Source: Rhodanobacter glycinis (lineage in GTDB: Bacteria > Pseudomonadota > Gammaproteobacteria > Xanthomonadales > Rhodanobacteraceae). From it: a stretch of DNA of 64,000 bases. The stretch covers positions 203,693 to 267,692 of the forward strand of contig NZ_FOSR01000001.1 of assembly GCF_900114325.1 (NCBI RefSeq). Reading direction: 5' to 3'. A program made the translations under genes and the position numbers. Below are positions 34,156 through 42,436 of the stretch, one piece after another (positions within the stretch are counted from its first letter, which is position 1; each line of letters starts with the position of its first letter). The notes beneath the pieces are model-generated. The model was given only the letters and a program-made list of their open reading frames with translations. It was not told the DNA's origin and searched no databases.

Positions 34156-34910
34156 CGGGATTTCTCCGCGGCAGCGATCTTGCGCACCCAGTCCTTGCCG
34201 CCTTCCAGCGCCAGCAGGTCGGTGCGCACGCGGCCGCACAGGCTGGCCACGTAATAGGCCTTGGTCGCCACCATCATGGTCAGCAGCGGCCACAACATGT
34301 CCGTCGCGATGTGCGACTTGCCGAACAGGTTCACCGTGCTGCCCTGGTGCAGCGTGTTCCACCATTGCACCGAGAAGTGCACGATCGGCACGTTGATGAT
34401 GCCGATGATGGCCAAGAACGCGGCGGCGCGCGCGCCTTGGCGGCGGTCTTCGAACGAGTGGTACAGCCCGATCACGCCCAGGTACAAAAACAGCAGCACC
34501 AGCTCCGAGGTGAGCCGCGCATCCCAGGTCCACCAGGTGCCCCACATGCGCTCGCCCCACAGCGAGCCGGTGACCAGGGTGATGAAGGTGAAGGCCGCGC
34601 CGATCGGCGCCGATTCCATCGCCACCACCTCGGCCAGCTTGATCCGCCAGACCAGCGCGATGAAGGCGGACACGCCCATCACCGCGTAGATGAACAGGCT
34701 CATCCACGCACTCGGCACGTGGATGAAGATGATGCGGTAATCATCGCCTTGCTGGTAATCCGGTGGCGCCAGCACCAGAGCGCCGTACAGCGCGATCACG
34801 CCGAGGATCAGCGCCAACGCGATGGCCCACGGCCGCACCTTGCCGGCGAACGCGTAGAACGTCGGCGGTGAGCTCAACTTGTGCAACCAGAGGGGAATCC
34901 ACTTGGCCAT
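34152..34910 (-). CDS. ccmC: Haem handling protein CcmC
   Basis: CcmC presents haem to CcmE in the periplasm. The 252-residue membrane protein has six helices and the WWD-type loop RMWGTWWTWDARLTSELV, flanked by conserved haem-ligand histidines (IFIHVPSAWMS and LYHSFED regions). The start at 34910 (MAKWIPLWLHKLSSP) is one base upstream of the ccmB stop codon region, consistent with coupling. Frame sequence further upstream belongs to ccmB in another frame. Confidence 0.95.
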   Translation of the reverse strand: MAKWIPLWLHKLSSPPTFYAFAGKVRPWAIALALILGVIALYGALVLAPPDYQQGDDYRIIFIHVPSAWMSLFIYAVMGVSAFIALVWRIKLAEVVAMESAPIGAAFTFITLVTGSLWGERMWGTWWTWDARLTSELVLLFLYLGVIGLYHSFEDRRQGARAAAFLAIIGIINVPIVHFSVQWWNTLHQGSTVNLFGKSHIATDMLWPLLTMMVATKAYYVASLCGRVRTDLLALEGGKDWVRKIAAAEKSR

Positions 34911-34911
34911 C

Positions 34912-35598
34912 TTATGAATCCAGCGCAATGCGTAAGGCGGCGGCGCAGGCCAGCGGCGCCAGCACCACGGCCAGCGCCAGTGCGGCGCCCAGCCAGGCGA
35001 TGGGGGCAATCCACGGCAAACCCTGTTGGGCCGCCGCCAAGGCGCCGGCTGCAAAGATCACCACCGGGACGCACAAGGGCAACAGCATCAAGGCAAGCAG
35101 CATACCAGAGCGTCGCGAGCCGGCCGTCAGCGCCACCAGCACGGCGCCGAGCAGACTGATCAGTGGCGTGGCCAGCAACAGCGCTAGCAGCAGAACCGGC
35201 ATCACCGCCACGGGCAGGTGCAGCAGGCTGGCCAGCAGCGGTGCGATCACGATCAGCGGCAGCGCGGTGGTCAGCCAGTGGGCGAGGATCTTCATGCCCA
35301 GCATCGGCGCCAGCGGTTGCGGCGAGAGCATCAGTTGTTCCAGCGAACCGTCCTCGATGTCGCTGCGGAACATCGCATCCAGTGCCAGCAGCATGGCCAG
35401 CAGCACGGTCACCAGTACCGCGCCGCCGGCGATCCGTTGTAACAAGGCCAGGTCCGGCCCCAGCGCGAACGGGAACAGCGTGCTGACGATCAGTGCGTAC
35501 AGCACAGGCAAGGCGATGTCGCCGCGCTGGCGCCAGGCCAGAGTGAGGTCGCGTCGCAGCAGCGCGGCGCAGGCGGGCGCAAGCGGTGCGTGGTTCAT
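34912..35598 (-). CDS. ccmB: Haem exporter permease CcmB
   Basis: CcmB is the membrane partner of the CcmA ATPase. The 228-residue protein has six hydrophobic helices and the conserved cytoplasmic block FRSDIEDGSLEQLMLSP near residues 79-95, the family signature. It starts at 35598, overlapping the ccmA stop by four bases. Confidence 0.95.
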   Translation of the reverse strand: MNHAPLAPACAALLRRDLTLAWRQRGDIALPVLYALIVSTLFPFALGPDLALLQRIAGGAVLVTVLLAMLLALDAMFRSDIEDGSLEQLMLSPQPLAPMLGMKILAHWLTTALPLIVIAPLLASLLHLPVAVMPVLLLALLLATPLISLLGAVLVALTAGSRRSGMLLALMLLPLCVPVVIFAAGALAAAQQGLPWIAPIAWLGAALALAVVLAPLACAAALRIALDS

Positions 35599-36230
35599 GC
35601 GTGCATCCGGATACGCTGTGGTTCGCCGCCGTGGAAGCCCACCGCACCATGGCTGGTCACCAGCGCCGCGCCGCCGCGGGCAATGTGTTCGGCGAGCAGG
35701 CGGTTGACCAGCTCGATGCCGGTGCGGTCGAGGTTGGCGTAGGGCTCGTCCAGCAGCCACAGCGTCGCCGGAATCAACAACAGTCGCGCCAGTGCCGCAC
35801 GTTTTTTCTGGCCGGCGGAGAGACGGCGCACGGGTTCATCGCCGTAGCCTGCCAGTCCAACCTGGGCGAGCACGGCATCGATGTCGGTGTGCTCGCGATG
35901 GCCGTGCAGGCCGATGGCCACGCGCAGGTTCTCGCGCGGCGTCAATTCCGATTTCAGACCAAGCTGGTGGCCGAGGAACACGATGTCGCCCACGCAGCGG
36001 TCGCGATGCAGCGGCTCGCCACGCCACAGCAACTCGCCTTCCTCGGCGTGCAGCAAACCGGTGAGGATGCGCATCAGCGTGGTCTTGCCGCTGCCGTTGT
36101 CGCCCTCGATCAGGGTGAGTTCGCCGGCGTCGAGACGGAAATCCAGCGGACCGAATACCGGCTCGTCCTGGCGATGGAAGCACAGGGCGCGGGCTTCGAG
36201 CAGTGGCGTGGCTGGAATGGCGGCGGTCAT
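35595..36230 (-). CDS. ccmA: Cytochrome c biogenesis ATP-binding protein CcmA
   Basis: CcmA is the ATPase that drives release of holo-CcmE from CcmC. The 211-residue protein has Walker A GDNGSGKTTL, signature LSAGQKKRAALARLLL, and Walker B LWLLDEPYANLD. An in-frame ATG at 36239 would add MAV; neither start has a clear ribosome site. It opens the ccmABCDEFGHI operon, and the preceding DUF3293 gene ends about 50 bases upstream. Confidence 0.95.
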   Translation of the reverse strand: MTAAIPATPLLEARALCFHRQDEPVFGPLDFRLDAGELTLIEGDNGSGKTTLMRILTGLLHAEEGELLWRGEPLHRDRCVGDIVFLGHQLGLKSELTPRENLRVAIGLHGHREHTDIDAVLAQVGLAGYGDEPVRRLSAGQKKRAALARLLLIPATLWLLDEPYANLDRTGIELVNRLLAEHIARGGAALVTSHGAVGFHGGEPQRIRMHA

Positions 36231-36288
36231 TACCGCCATTGTCCGCAATGCCTGCTGACCTTGTCCATGCGGCGCGCTGCCGCTGGGT

Positions 36289-36699
36289 TCAACGCAGTTG
36301 TCGCAGTCGGGCCGGCTGGGCGCCTTCGCCGTGGACATAGGCATTTTGTTCGTATCGATGGGCCAGGATATCCATGTCGCCCAAGCCCGGGCCGATCACG
36401 AAAAAGCTGGGTTCGTGCCAGCCGTCGGTGCCGACCCCGCAGCCCGGACGCACGACGACTGTGGCCGCGAGCGCATGCAGGGCTTCGAGCAAGGTGCGTT
36501 GCGAGCGGCGATTGATCGATCGGGCGACGGGTTGCGAACCGGGGTTCCAGGCCGTGATGAATGCCCAGTGTTGCCGGCCGACGTGCGGAGCCAGCGCGTC
36601 GGGCAGCGCTTCATCGATGCGAATCGTGGCCCAGCCGCCACCGGTCAGCCGAACCCGATAGGTGCTGGCGCGATACGCCGCCAGCAGCGCGTCATCCAT
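36289..36699 (-). CDS. DUF3293-domain protein
   Basis: The 136-residue protein fits the uncharacterised DUF3293 family. Recognisable features are AFITAWNPGSQPVARSINRRSQ in the middle and EPSFFVIGPGLGDMDILAHRYEQNAYVHG at the end. It is soluble with no signal peptide. It starts inside the last codons of kmo (8-base overlap), so it is translated from the kmo message, and it ends shortly before the ccm operon. No function is known. Confidence 0.8.
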   Translation of the reverse strand: MDDALLAAYRASTYRVRLTGGGWATIRIDEALPDALAPHVGRQHWAFITAWNPGSQPVARSINRRSQRTLLEALHALAATVVVRPGCGVGTDGWHEPSFFVIGPGLGDMDILAHRYEQNAYVHGEGAQPARLRQLR

Positions 36700-38059
36700 G
36701 CGCCAGCGGCGGCAGTGCGGACTTGAACAGCGCTTCGGCGGCGGCGAGGTCGACGGTCTTCGCGTCGCAGCTCTCGCCGAGCAGCCGGCGCAACAAGGCA
36801 TCTTGTGCGCGGCCGCGTTCCAGTGCGTAGGCGTAGGGCAGGTGGGTGAACGTGACAAGTCGATAGCGCGCCATGTAGTGGCTGGGGATGCGTTCGGCCA
36901 GTGCGGCACCCAGTTCGCGTTTGGCGAGGTAGTGCGGGTCGGCCACCGAGTCGCGCATCTCCACGTAGTTTTCCAGCGCCATCTGCGCAATCGCGTCGGC
37001 ATCGGGTTGGCGGATGCGCTGGAATTCGGCGAAGGCATCGGCGGTGTCGCGACCGGACTCGGCCAGCAGATCTGCCAACGCCACGGTGTCCTCGAAGCCG
37101 CAGTTCATGCCCTGGCCGTGGAACGGCACGATGGCGTGGGCGGCGTCGCCGATCAGCAGCGCGCGACCGTCCAGGTGCCAGCGATCCAGGTAAAGCGTGG
37201 AAAGCGTGCCGACCGGATGACTGTCGTAGTCCTCGGCGAAGTTCGGGATCAGCGGCAGCAGGTCGGGAAAATCCTCGCGGAAAAATGCGGCGGCATGCGC
37301 CGCGTCGGGCAGGCTGGCGAAGCTGGGGTGCGCGCCCTTCGCGGGCAGGAACAGCGTGACGGTGAAGCTGCCCTCGGTATTCGGCAGTGCGATGCACATG
37401 TAGCCGCCGCGCGGCCAGATATGCAGCGCGTTCGGCTCCAGCGCGAAGCGGGCGCGGCCATCGCCTTGCGCGGGTGGAATTTCCAGTTCCTTGTAGCCGT
37501 GGCCGAGTGCTTCCACACGCAGGCCCAGTGGCGTGTGTGCGTCCATCGCCGCGCGCAGGGCCGAGCCGGCCCCGTCGGCGCCGATCAGCACGCCGGCCTC
37601 GACTTCGCGGTGGATACCGTGGTCATCGATTACCCGGATACGTCGTGCGTCGAAGTCCGCACTCGCCAGCGACTGGCCGAAGTGCAGTTGCACGCCAGCG
37701 GCCTCGGCGGCGTCCAGCAGCAACACGTTCAACCCGCCTCGCGCGACCGACCAGATCACCTCGCTGTCGTCCACGCCGTAGCGTTGCAGCCCGGAGGCGC
37801 CCTCGCGCGGATGCACCATGCGGCCACGCATCATCACCGCGTGTTCAAGCACCTCGTCGGCCAGGTCAGCCTGGCGCAACGCATGCAGCCCGCGTTCGGC
37901 CAGGGCAAGGTTGATCGAGCGTCCACCGGCGAAGCCAGCCCGGCGCGGGTCCGTGCGTTTCTCGAACAGGTCGACCCGGTAGCCACGGCGTGCGAGCAGG
38001 GTGCCGAGCAGTGCGCCGACCAGGCCGCCGCCGATGAGGGTGATGGAGGGCTTCGTCAT
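36692..38059 (-). CDS. kmo: Kynurenine 3-monooxygenase
   Basis: Kmo hydroxylates kynurenine to 3-hydroxykynurenine with FAD, NADPH and O2, a step on the tryptophan-to-quinolinate route that some Xanthomonadales use to make NAD. The 455-residue product shows the FAD fingerprint LIGGGLVGALLGTLLARRG, GRSINLALAERG, the GADGAGSALR block, and LIGDAAHAIVPFHGQGMNCGFED. The ATG at 38059 (MTKPSITL) is chosen; the frame is open upstream only through a palindromic repeat and beyond. It overlaps the DUF3293 gene at its end. No other kynurenine-pathway gene is in the window. Confidence 0.94.
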   Translation of the reverse strand: MTKPSITLIGGGLVGALLGTLLARRGYRVDLFEKRTDPRRAGFAGGRSINLALAERGLHALRQADLADEVLEHAVMMRGRMVHPREGASGLQRYGVDDSEVIWSVARGGLNVLLLDAAEAAGVQLHFGQSLASADFDARRIRVIDDHGIHREVEAGVLIGADGAGSALRAAMDAHTPLGLRVEALGHGYKELEIPPAQGDGRARFALEPNALHIWPRGGYMCIALPNTEGSFTVTLFLPAKGAHPSFASLPDAAHAAAFFREDFPDLLPLIPNFAEDYDSHPVGTLSTLYLDRWHLDGRALLIGDAAHAIVPFHGQGMNCGFEDTVALADLLAESGRDTADAFAEFQRIRQPDADAIAQMALENYVEMRDSVADPHYLAKRELGAALAERIPSHYMARYRLVTFTHLPYAYALERGRAQDALLRRLLGESCDAKTVDLAAAEALFKSALPPLAHG

Positions 38060-38148
38060 GCCGCGTTCCGTCGAGGGGATCGCGCCACTGTTCCGCAAGT
38101 CGTACGCGACCGCAATCCCTACGCCCTCGGCGAGCTCGTCTTTCCGAG

Positions 38149-38226
38149 GCAGGAGCGCGCCCTGTGTGCGAATGCTCTCGCGCCGGATCGAAGCCAAGAG
38201 CATTCGCGCACAGGGTGCGCTCCTAC
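38149..38226. repeat. GTAGGAGC-type palindromic repeat (subfamily B, copy 2)
   Basis: The arms GCAGGAGCGCGCCCTGTGTG and CGCACAGGGTGCGCTCCTAC enclose GAATGCT/AGCATTC and a short loop. It lies in the 182-base gap between phbB and kmo. In translation it yields the same peptide signature (SAPCAR ... QGALL) as the copy inside ccmH. Confidence 0.85.
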
Positions 38227-38241
38227 AGGAGATTCTTGTGT

Positions 38242-39003
38242 TCAGAAACTCATGAAGTAGCCGCCGTTCACCGGCAGGTTGGCGCCGGTGATGTAGCCAG
38301 CCTCGTCGGCGGCCAGGAACACCACCGCGCGGGCGATGTCGGCGGGTGAGCCGAGGCGCCCCACCGGGATGCCGGCAATGATTTGTGCGCGGATGTCTTC
38401 CGGTACCGCCGCGACCATCGGCGTGTCGCAATAGCCGGGCGAGACGGTGTTGACGGTGATGCCCTTGCGTGCGGTTTCGCGAGCCAGCGCCATGCCGAAG
38501 CCGTGCACGCCGGCCTTGGCGGCGGAGTAGTTGGTCTGCCCGAACTGCCCGGTCTGGCCATTCACCGAACTGATGTTGACGATGCGCCCGAAGCTGCGCG
38601 TGCTCATGCCTTCGACCACGTGGCGGCACATGTTGAACACGCCGTCCAGGTTCACCCGCAACAGTTCGTGCCATTGCTGCGGCGTCATCTTGCGCAGACT
38701 GGCGTCGCGGGTGATGCCGGCGGCGTTGACCAGAATGTCGATGTCGCCGTGCTTGGCCTCGATGCGCTCTATGGCGGTCTGGCTGGCATCGAAGTCGGCC
38801 ACGTCGCCCGGTTCGAAAGTGACGCTGTCGCCGAGATCGGCCAGTTCGCGCTGGAAGGTTTCGATACGTTCCGTGCGCGCGGCCAGGTCTAGCGCCACCA
38901 CGCGGCGGCCGGCCCGAGCCAGGTGACGGCAAATTTCAGTGCCAAGCCCGCCAAGGCCGCCCGTGACGACGGCCAGACGGGCTTCGGATGCGGAAGAACT
39001 CAT
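38242..39003 (-). CDS. phbB: Acetoacetyl-CoA reductase (SDR family)
   Basis: PhbB reduces acetoacetyl-CoA to (R)-3-hydroxybutyryl-CoA with NADPH for polyhydroxybutyrate. The 253-residue SDR has the cofactor loop TGGLGGLGTEI, NAAGITRDASLRKMTPQQWHE (a block typical of PhaB/FabG-like reductases), catalytic NISSVNGQTGQFGQTNYSAAKAG, and a C-terminal GANLPVNGGYFMSF very close to known PhaB ends. It lies 72 bases after phaR on the same strand. The PHA synthase and thiolase genes are not in the window. Confidence 0.9.
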   Translation of the reverse strand: MSSSASEARLAVVTGGLGGLGTEICRHLARAGRRVVALDLAARTERIETFQRELADLGDSVTFEPGDVADFDASQTAIERIEAKHGDIDILVNAAGITRDASLRKMTPQQWHELLRVNLDGVFNMCRHVVEGMSTRSFGRIVNISSVNGQTGQFGQTNYSAAKAGVHGFGMALARETARKGITVNTVSPGYCDTPMVAAVPEDIRAQIIAGIPVGRLGSPADIARAVVFLAADEAGYITGANLPVNGGYFMSF

Positions 39004-39075
39004 GATCTCGACTCGCGCTCATGGCGCACAGCAGCACGTATCGTGCTGCAGCGCGGGGATGGCGGGAAAGGCCCG

Positions 39076-39576
39076 TCAGCCGGATTTCTTGCCGCCGCGT
39101 CCGGCAGGCCCGGTGGTGGCGGACTGCACCTGCGTGGCAGCGTCGATCAGGCCGCGCTGCATCGACTTCCACGCATCCATGTTGCGCTCGGTCAGGTCGT
39201 TGAGCATCGACCACGGGGTCTGGCCCATCAGGCTGTTGAGCTGGGTCCGGAATTGCTGTTGCTGGTCGAGGAAGACCTGCAGGCTGCGCTCCAGATACGG
39301 CCCCATGAAGCCCTGCAGCGAGTCGCCGTAGAAACGGATGATATGCCGCAGCAATTGTGGCGACAGCATCGGCTGCCCCTTCTCCTCGTGTTCGGAGATG
39401 ATCTGCAGCAGCACGGCGCGGGTCAGGTCGTCGCCGCTCTTGGCGTCGCGCACTTCGAAATTTTCGCCGTCCAGGACCAATTGACGGACTTCTTCCAGCG
39501 TGATGTAGCTGGAGATCTCCGTGTCGTACAGCCGGCGGTTCGGGTACTTTTTGATGATGCGGGTTGCTTGTGCCAT
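39076..39576 (-). CDS. phaR: Polyhydroxyalkanoate synthesis repressor PhaR
   Basis: PhaR binds PHA granules and DNA, repressing phasin genes and itself until polymer appears. The 166-residue protein begins with the conserved DNA-binding domain RIIKKYPNRRLYDTEISSYI followed by TLEEVRQLVLDG. Next come two PHB-accumulation regulatory segments (LLQIISEHEEKGQPMLS, IRFYGDSLQGFMGPYLERSL), and a low-complexity tail. It is directly upstream of phbB, and a TGCA-rich dyad sits 52 bases before its start. Confidence 0.93.
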   Translation of the reverse strand: MAQATRIIKKYPNRRLYDTEISSYITLEEVRQLVLDGENFEVRDAKSGDDLTRAVLLQIISEHEEKGQPMLSPQLLRHIIRFYGDSLQGFMGPYLERSLQVFLDQQQQFRTQLNSLMGQTPWSMLNDLTERNMDAWKSMQRGLIDAATQVQSATTGPAGRGGKKSG

Positions 39577-39627
39577 GGCGGCAACCTAGCAGAACTTATT
39601 GCGCCGCACCAGTCGCCAGTGGCCAAT

Positions 39628-39655
39628 CCATGCTGCACTGCATGGTGCAGCATGG
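39628..39655. promoter_or_regulatory. Dyad CCATGCTGCAC/GTGCAGCATGG upstream of phaR (candidate PhaR operator)
   Basis: A perfect 11-bp inverted repeat with a 6-base palindromic centre lies in the 85-base gap between the emrB stop and the phaR start. It contains CTGC and GCAG half-sites 5 bases apart (38-41 and 47-50 of this hundred). No T tract follows on either strand, which argues against a simple terminator. Confidence 0.5.
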
Positions 39656-39661
39656 GCGGCG

Positions 39662-41215
39662 TCAGTGACCCATGGCGCCACCGCTGCCGAACGGTGGGCG
39701 AGCAAACCACAACACCGGAATCAGCAGCAGGAACAGCACGGCGCAGGCCAGGAAGACGTCGTTCACCGCCAGCGTGAGCGATTCGCGCGTGACCAGATTG
39801 TCGATCAGGCCGAGGCTTTGCGTGTGCGACAAACCGCTGTGCGACAGCCGCTCGATGAAGTGCGTGGCTGCCGGCTGGCCGGGGCTGACATATTCGGTGA
39901 GCGTGGCATGGTGCATTTCGCTGCGGTGCTGCCACAGCGTCACCGTGATGGCGGTGGACATGCTCGAACCGATCGTGCGGCAGAAGTTGGACAGGCCCGA
40001 GGCGCTGGCAATTTCGGTGGCGGGCAGACCAGCCAGGTAGATCTGGTTCAGCGGAATGAAGAAGCAGGGGATTGCCAGACCCATCACGAAGCGCGGCAGC
40101 GCCAGCGTGCCGAACGAGGCGGAGCTGTCGAAGCGCGAAAACCAGTACGAGGTGATCGCGAAGATCACGAACGCGAAGGTCACCACCCAGCGCAGTTCCA
40201 GCTTGTGCATGTTCTTGCCGAGGATCGGCGACATCAGGAACGCCAGCACGCCCACCGGTGCGGTGGCCAGACCGGCCCAGGTGGCGGTGTAGCCAAGGTC
40301 CACCTGCAACCACAGCGGGAACACCACGTTGATGCCGAAGAACGCGAACATGCCCAGCGACAACGCGACCACGCCGACCGTGAAGTTGCGCTGCTTGAAC
40401 AGCGACAGGTCCACCACCGGGTGCTTGGCGTGGATCTCCCACACCACCAGGAAGGTCAGGCTGACCAGCGCGATAATGCCCAGGGTCAGGATCAGCGGCG
40501 AGGCGAACCAGTCGTGGTCGTTGCCGTTGTCCAGCATGAATTGCAGGCAGCCCACGCCGGCCACCAGCAGCACCAGGCCGATCATGTCGATCGGTGCCTT
40601 GACGGTCTTCGTCTCGCGCTTGTGCAGCAAAGTCCAGGTGATGATGGCCGCCAGCAATCCCACCGGCAGGTTGATGAAGAAGATCCACGGCCACGAAAAG
40701 TTGTCGGTGAGCCAGCCGCCCAGGATCGGACCGAAGATCGGTGCCACCACCACGGTCATCGCCCACAAGGCCAGCGCGATGCCCTGTTTTTCCTTTGAAT
40801 AGCTGGACAGCAGCAGGGTCAGCGACAGTGCCACCATCGGGCCGGAACCGGCGCCCTGCAGCAGGCGGCACATCACCAGCATCGGCATGCTGGTGGCCAT
40901 GCCGCACAGCATGGAAAACACCACGAACAACAACACCGAGACGGTGAACGTTCGTACTTCACCGAAGCGCCGTGCCAGCCAGCCGGTCAGCGGTTGCATG
41001 ATCGCGCTGGCCAGCGCGTAGGAGCTGATCGTCCAGGTGCCTTCGTTGGGGCTTACGCCCAGGCTGCCGGAAATGTGTGGCACGGCCACGTTGACGATGG
41101 TCATGTCCAGCACTTCCATGAACGTGCTGAACGCGACGGCGATGGTGAGCAGCACCAGCGGCATGCCCTGCAACGGCTTGGGCGCGGCGGTGGTCTCGGC
41201 GGGGAGGTCGGCCAT
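39662..41215 (-). CDS. emrB: EmrB/QacA-family (DHA2) multidrug efflux permease
   Basis: This inner-membrane proton-driven pump belongs to the 14-helix major facilitator family. The 517-residue protein shows FSTFMEVLDMTIVNVAVPHISG (motif D1), a motif A-like loop GWLARRFGEVRTF, and MCRLLQGAGSGPM (motif B-like). It works with the adjacent membrane-fusion protein and outer-membrane lipoprotein to expel hydrophobic toxic compounds. It starts 24 bases after emrA and is the last gene of the MarR-controlled operon. Confidence 0.92.
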   Translation of the reverse strand: MADLPAETTAAPKPLQGMPLVLLTIAVAFSTFMEVLDMTIVNVAVPHISGSLGVSPNEGTWTISSYALASAIMQPLTGWLARRFGEVRTFTVSVLLFVVFSMLCGMATSMPMLVMCRLLQGAGSGPMVALSLTLLLSSYSKEKQGIALALWAMTVVVAPIFGPILGGWLTDNFSWPWIFFINLPVGLLAAIITWTLLHKRETKTVKAPIDMIGLVLLVAGVGCLQFMLDNGNDHDWFASPLILTLGIIALVSLTFLVVWEIHAKHPVVDLSLFKQRNFTVGVVALSLGMFAFFGINVVFPLWLQVDLGYTATWAGLATAPVGVLAFLMSPILGKNMHKLELRWVVTFAFVIFAITSYWFSRFDSSASFGTLALPRFVMGLAIPCFFIPLNQIYLAGLPATEIASASGLSNFCRTIGSSMSTAITVTLWQHRSEMHHATLTEYVSPGQPAATHFIERLSHSGLSHTQSLGLIDNLVTRESLTLAVNDVFLACAVLFLLLIPVLWFARPPFGSGGAMGH

Positions 41216-41239
41216 GGGGATGTCGGGGGATCCGGGCGG

Positions 41240-42436
41240 TCAGTGCGACGCGGAACCGAGGTTGGCGCGAATGATCTTGTCGGCTTCCGCGTCGGCCTGG
41301 CTGGCGATCTGGTCGTAGACGCTGGTCGAGGCGGCCGGCAGCGCTTCGCCCGGGGCCAGCACGGGACCGTTGTCGTTCTTGATGTCGACGACGGCATCGG
41401 CGGAAAGGCCCACGCGCAACGGATGCTTGTCCAGCTCCTTGTCGTCCAGCGAGATGCGTACCGGTACGCGCTGCACCACCTTGATCCAGTTGCCGGTGGC
41501 GTTCTGCGCGGGCAGCAGCGAGAACACGCTGCCGGTGCCGGCCCCCATGCCGACCACCTTGCCGTGATAGGTCACGTCATCGCCGTACAGGTCGGTGGTG
41601 ATCTTCACCGGCTGGCCGATACGGATGTGGCGCAACTGGTTTTCCTTGAAGTTGGCGTCCACCCATAAATGATGCAGCGGCACCACGGTCATCAATTGCT
41701 GGCCCGGCGCCACGCTGCTGCCGAGTTGCACGCTGCGCTGTGCCACGTAGCCGGAGACCGGCGCCACGATGGTGTTGCGCTCGGAGGCGACCCAGGCGGC
41801 GCGGAAATTGGCGCGGGCCTGTTCCACCGCCGGGTTCTGGGCGATATCGGTGCCGGCAATCGCCGCGTGCGCCGCCTTGGCCTGGGCTTCGGCAGTGGCC
41901 AGTGCAGCCTGCGCCTGCGCCACGCCATCGCGCAGGTGCTGCACGATCTCGGGCGATTCGGCATGGGCGGCCAGCAACGGCAGATGGCGCTTGAGATCGG
42001 ATTGCGCCTGTGCCAGTTGCACCTTGCGCGCGGCGACGCCGGCGTCGGCGCCCCCGGCCGAATCGGTCTGCTGGCGCACCTGGCGCACGGCCATGGCCAG
42101 CGCACTGCGTGCCTGGCGCAGGCGCACGTCGGCATCGGTGCTGTCCAGTTTCACCAGCACCTGGCCGGCTTTCACATGTTCGGTGTCGTCGGCAAGAATC
42201 GCCACGACGGTGCCGGGAACCTGTGACGAAATGGTCACCTGGTTGCCGCCGACGTAAGCATTGTCCGTGGTCTCGCGGGTGGAGAACACGAACAGCCACA
42301 GCAGGAACCAGACCAGCCCGATGAGGATGAAGATGCCGGCGACGATCAGCAGGACACGCCGGCGCTTGGCCGGGTCCTTGGCGGCCATGCCGCTGTCGTT
42401 GCTTTCGGGCGACGCGGTGGTTTCGTTCGCGCTCAT
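41240..42436 (-). CDS. emrA: EmrA/HlyD-family membrane fusion protein
   Basis: This periplasmic adaptor connects EmrB to the outer-membrane channel. The 398-residue protein has one N-terminal membrane helix (VLLIVAGIFILIGLVWFLLWLFVF) and the lipoyl-like start TDNAYVGGNQVTISSQVPGTV. A long coiled-coil hairpin of alanine- and glutamine-rich helices follows (about 105-215), with the returning half APVSGYVAQRSVQLGSSV. The ATG at 42436 overlaps the stop of the outer-membrane gene (ATGA). Confidence 0.93.
   Translation of the reverse strand: MSANETTASPESNDSGMAAKDPAKRRRVLLIVAGIFILIGLVWFLLWLFVFSTRETTDNAYVGGNQVTISSQVPGTVVAILADDTEHVKAGQVLVKLDSTDADVRLRQARSALAMAVRQVRQQTDSAGGADAGVAARKVQLAQAQSDLKRHLPLLAAHAESPEIVQHLRDGVAQAQAALATAEAQAKAAHAAIAGTDIAQNPAVEQARANFRAAWVASERNTIVAPVSGYVAQRSVQLGSSVAPGQQLMTVVPLHHLWVDANFKENQLRHIRIGQPVKITTDLYGDDVTYHGKVVGMGAGTGSVFSLLPAQNATGNWIKVVQRVPVRISLDDKELDKHPLRVGLSADAVVDIKNDNGPVLAPGEALPAASTSVYDQIASQADAEADKIIRANLGSASH

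Noticed and set aside
38060-38932. N-terminal extension of kmo reaching into the acetoacetyl-CoA reductase gene
   Set aside because: That frame is the shadow of phbB and the repeat; kmo homology begins at MTKPSITL.
39628-39655. Reading the phaR upstream dyad as a plain terminator of the efflux operon
   Set aside because: No T tract follows on the minus strand and the stem holds TGC half-sites; kept as a possible operator, although a role in transcript ending is not excluded.
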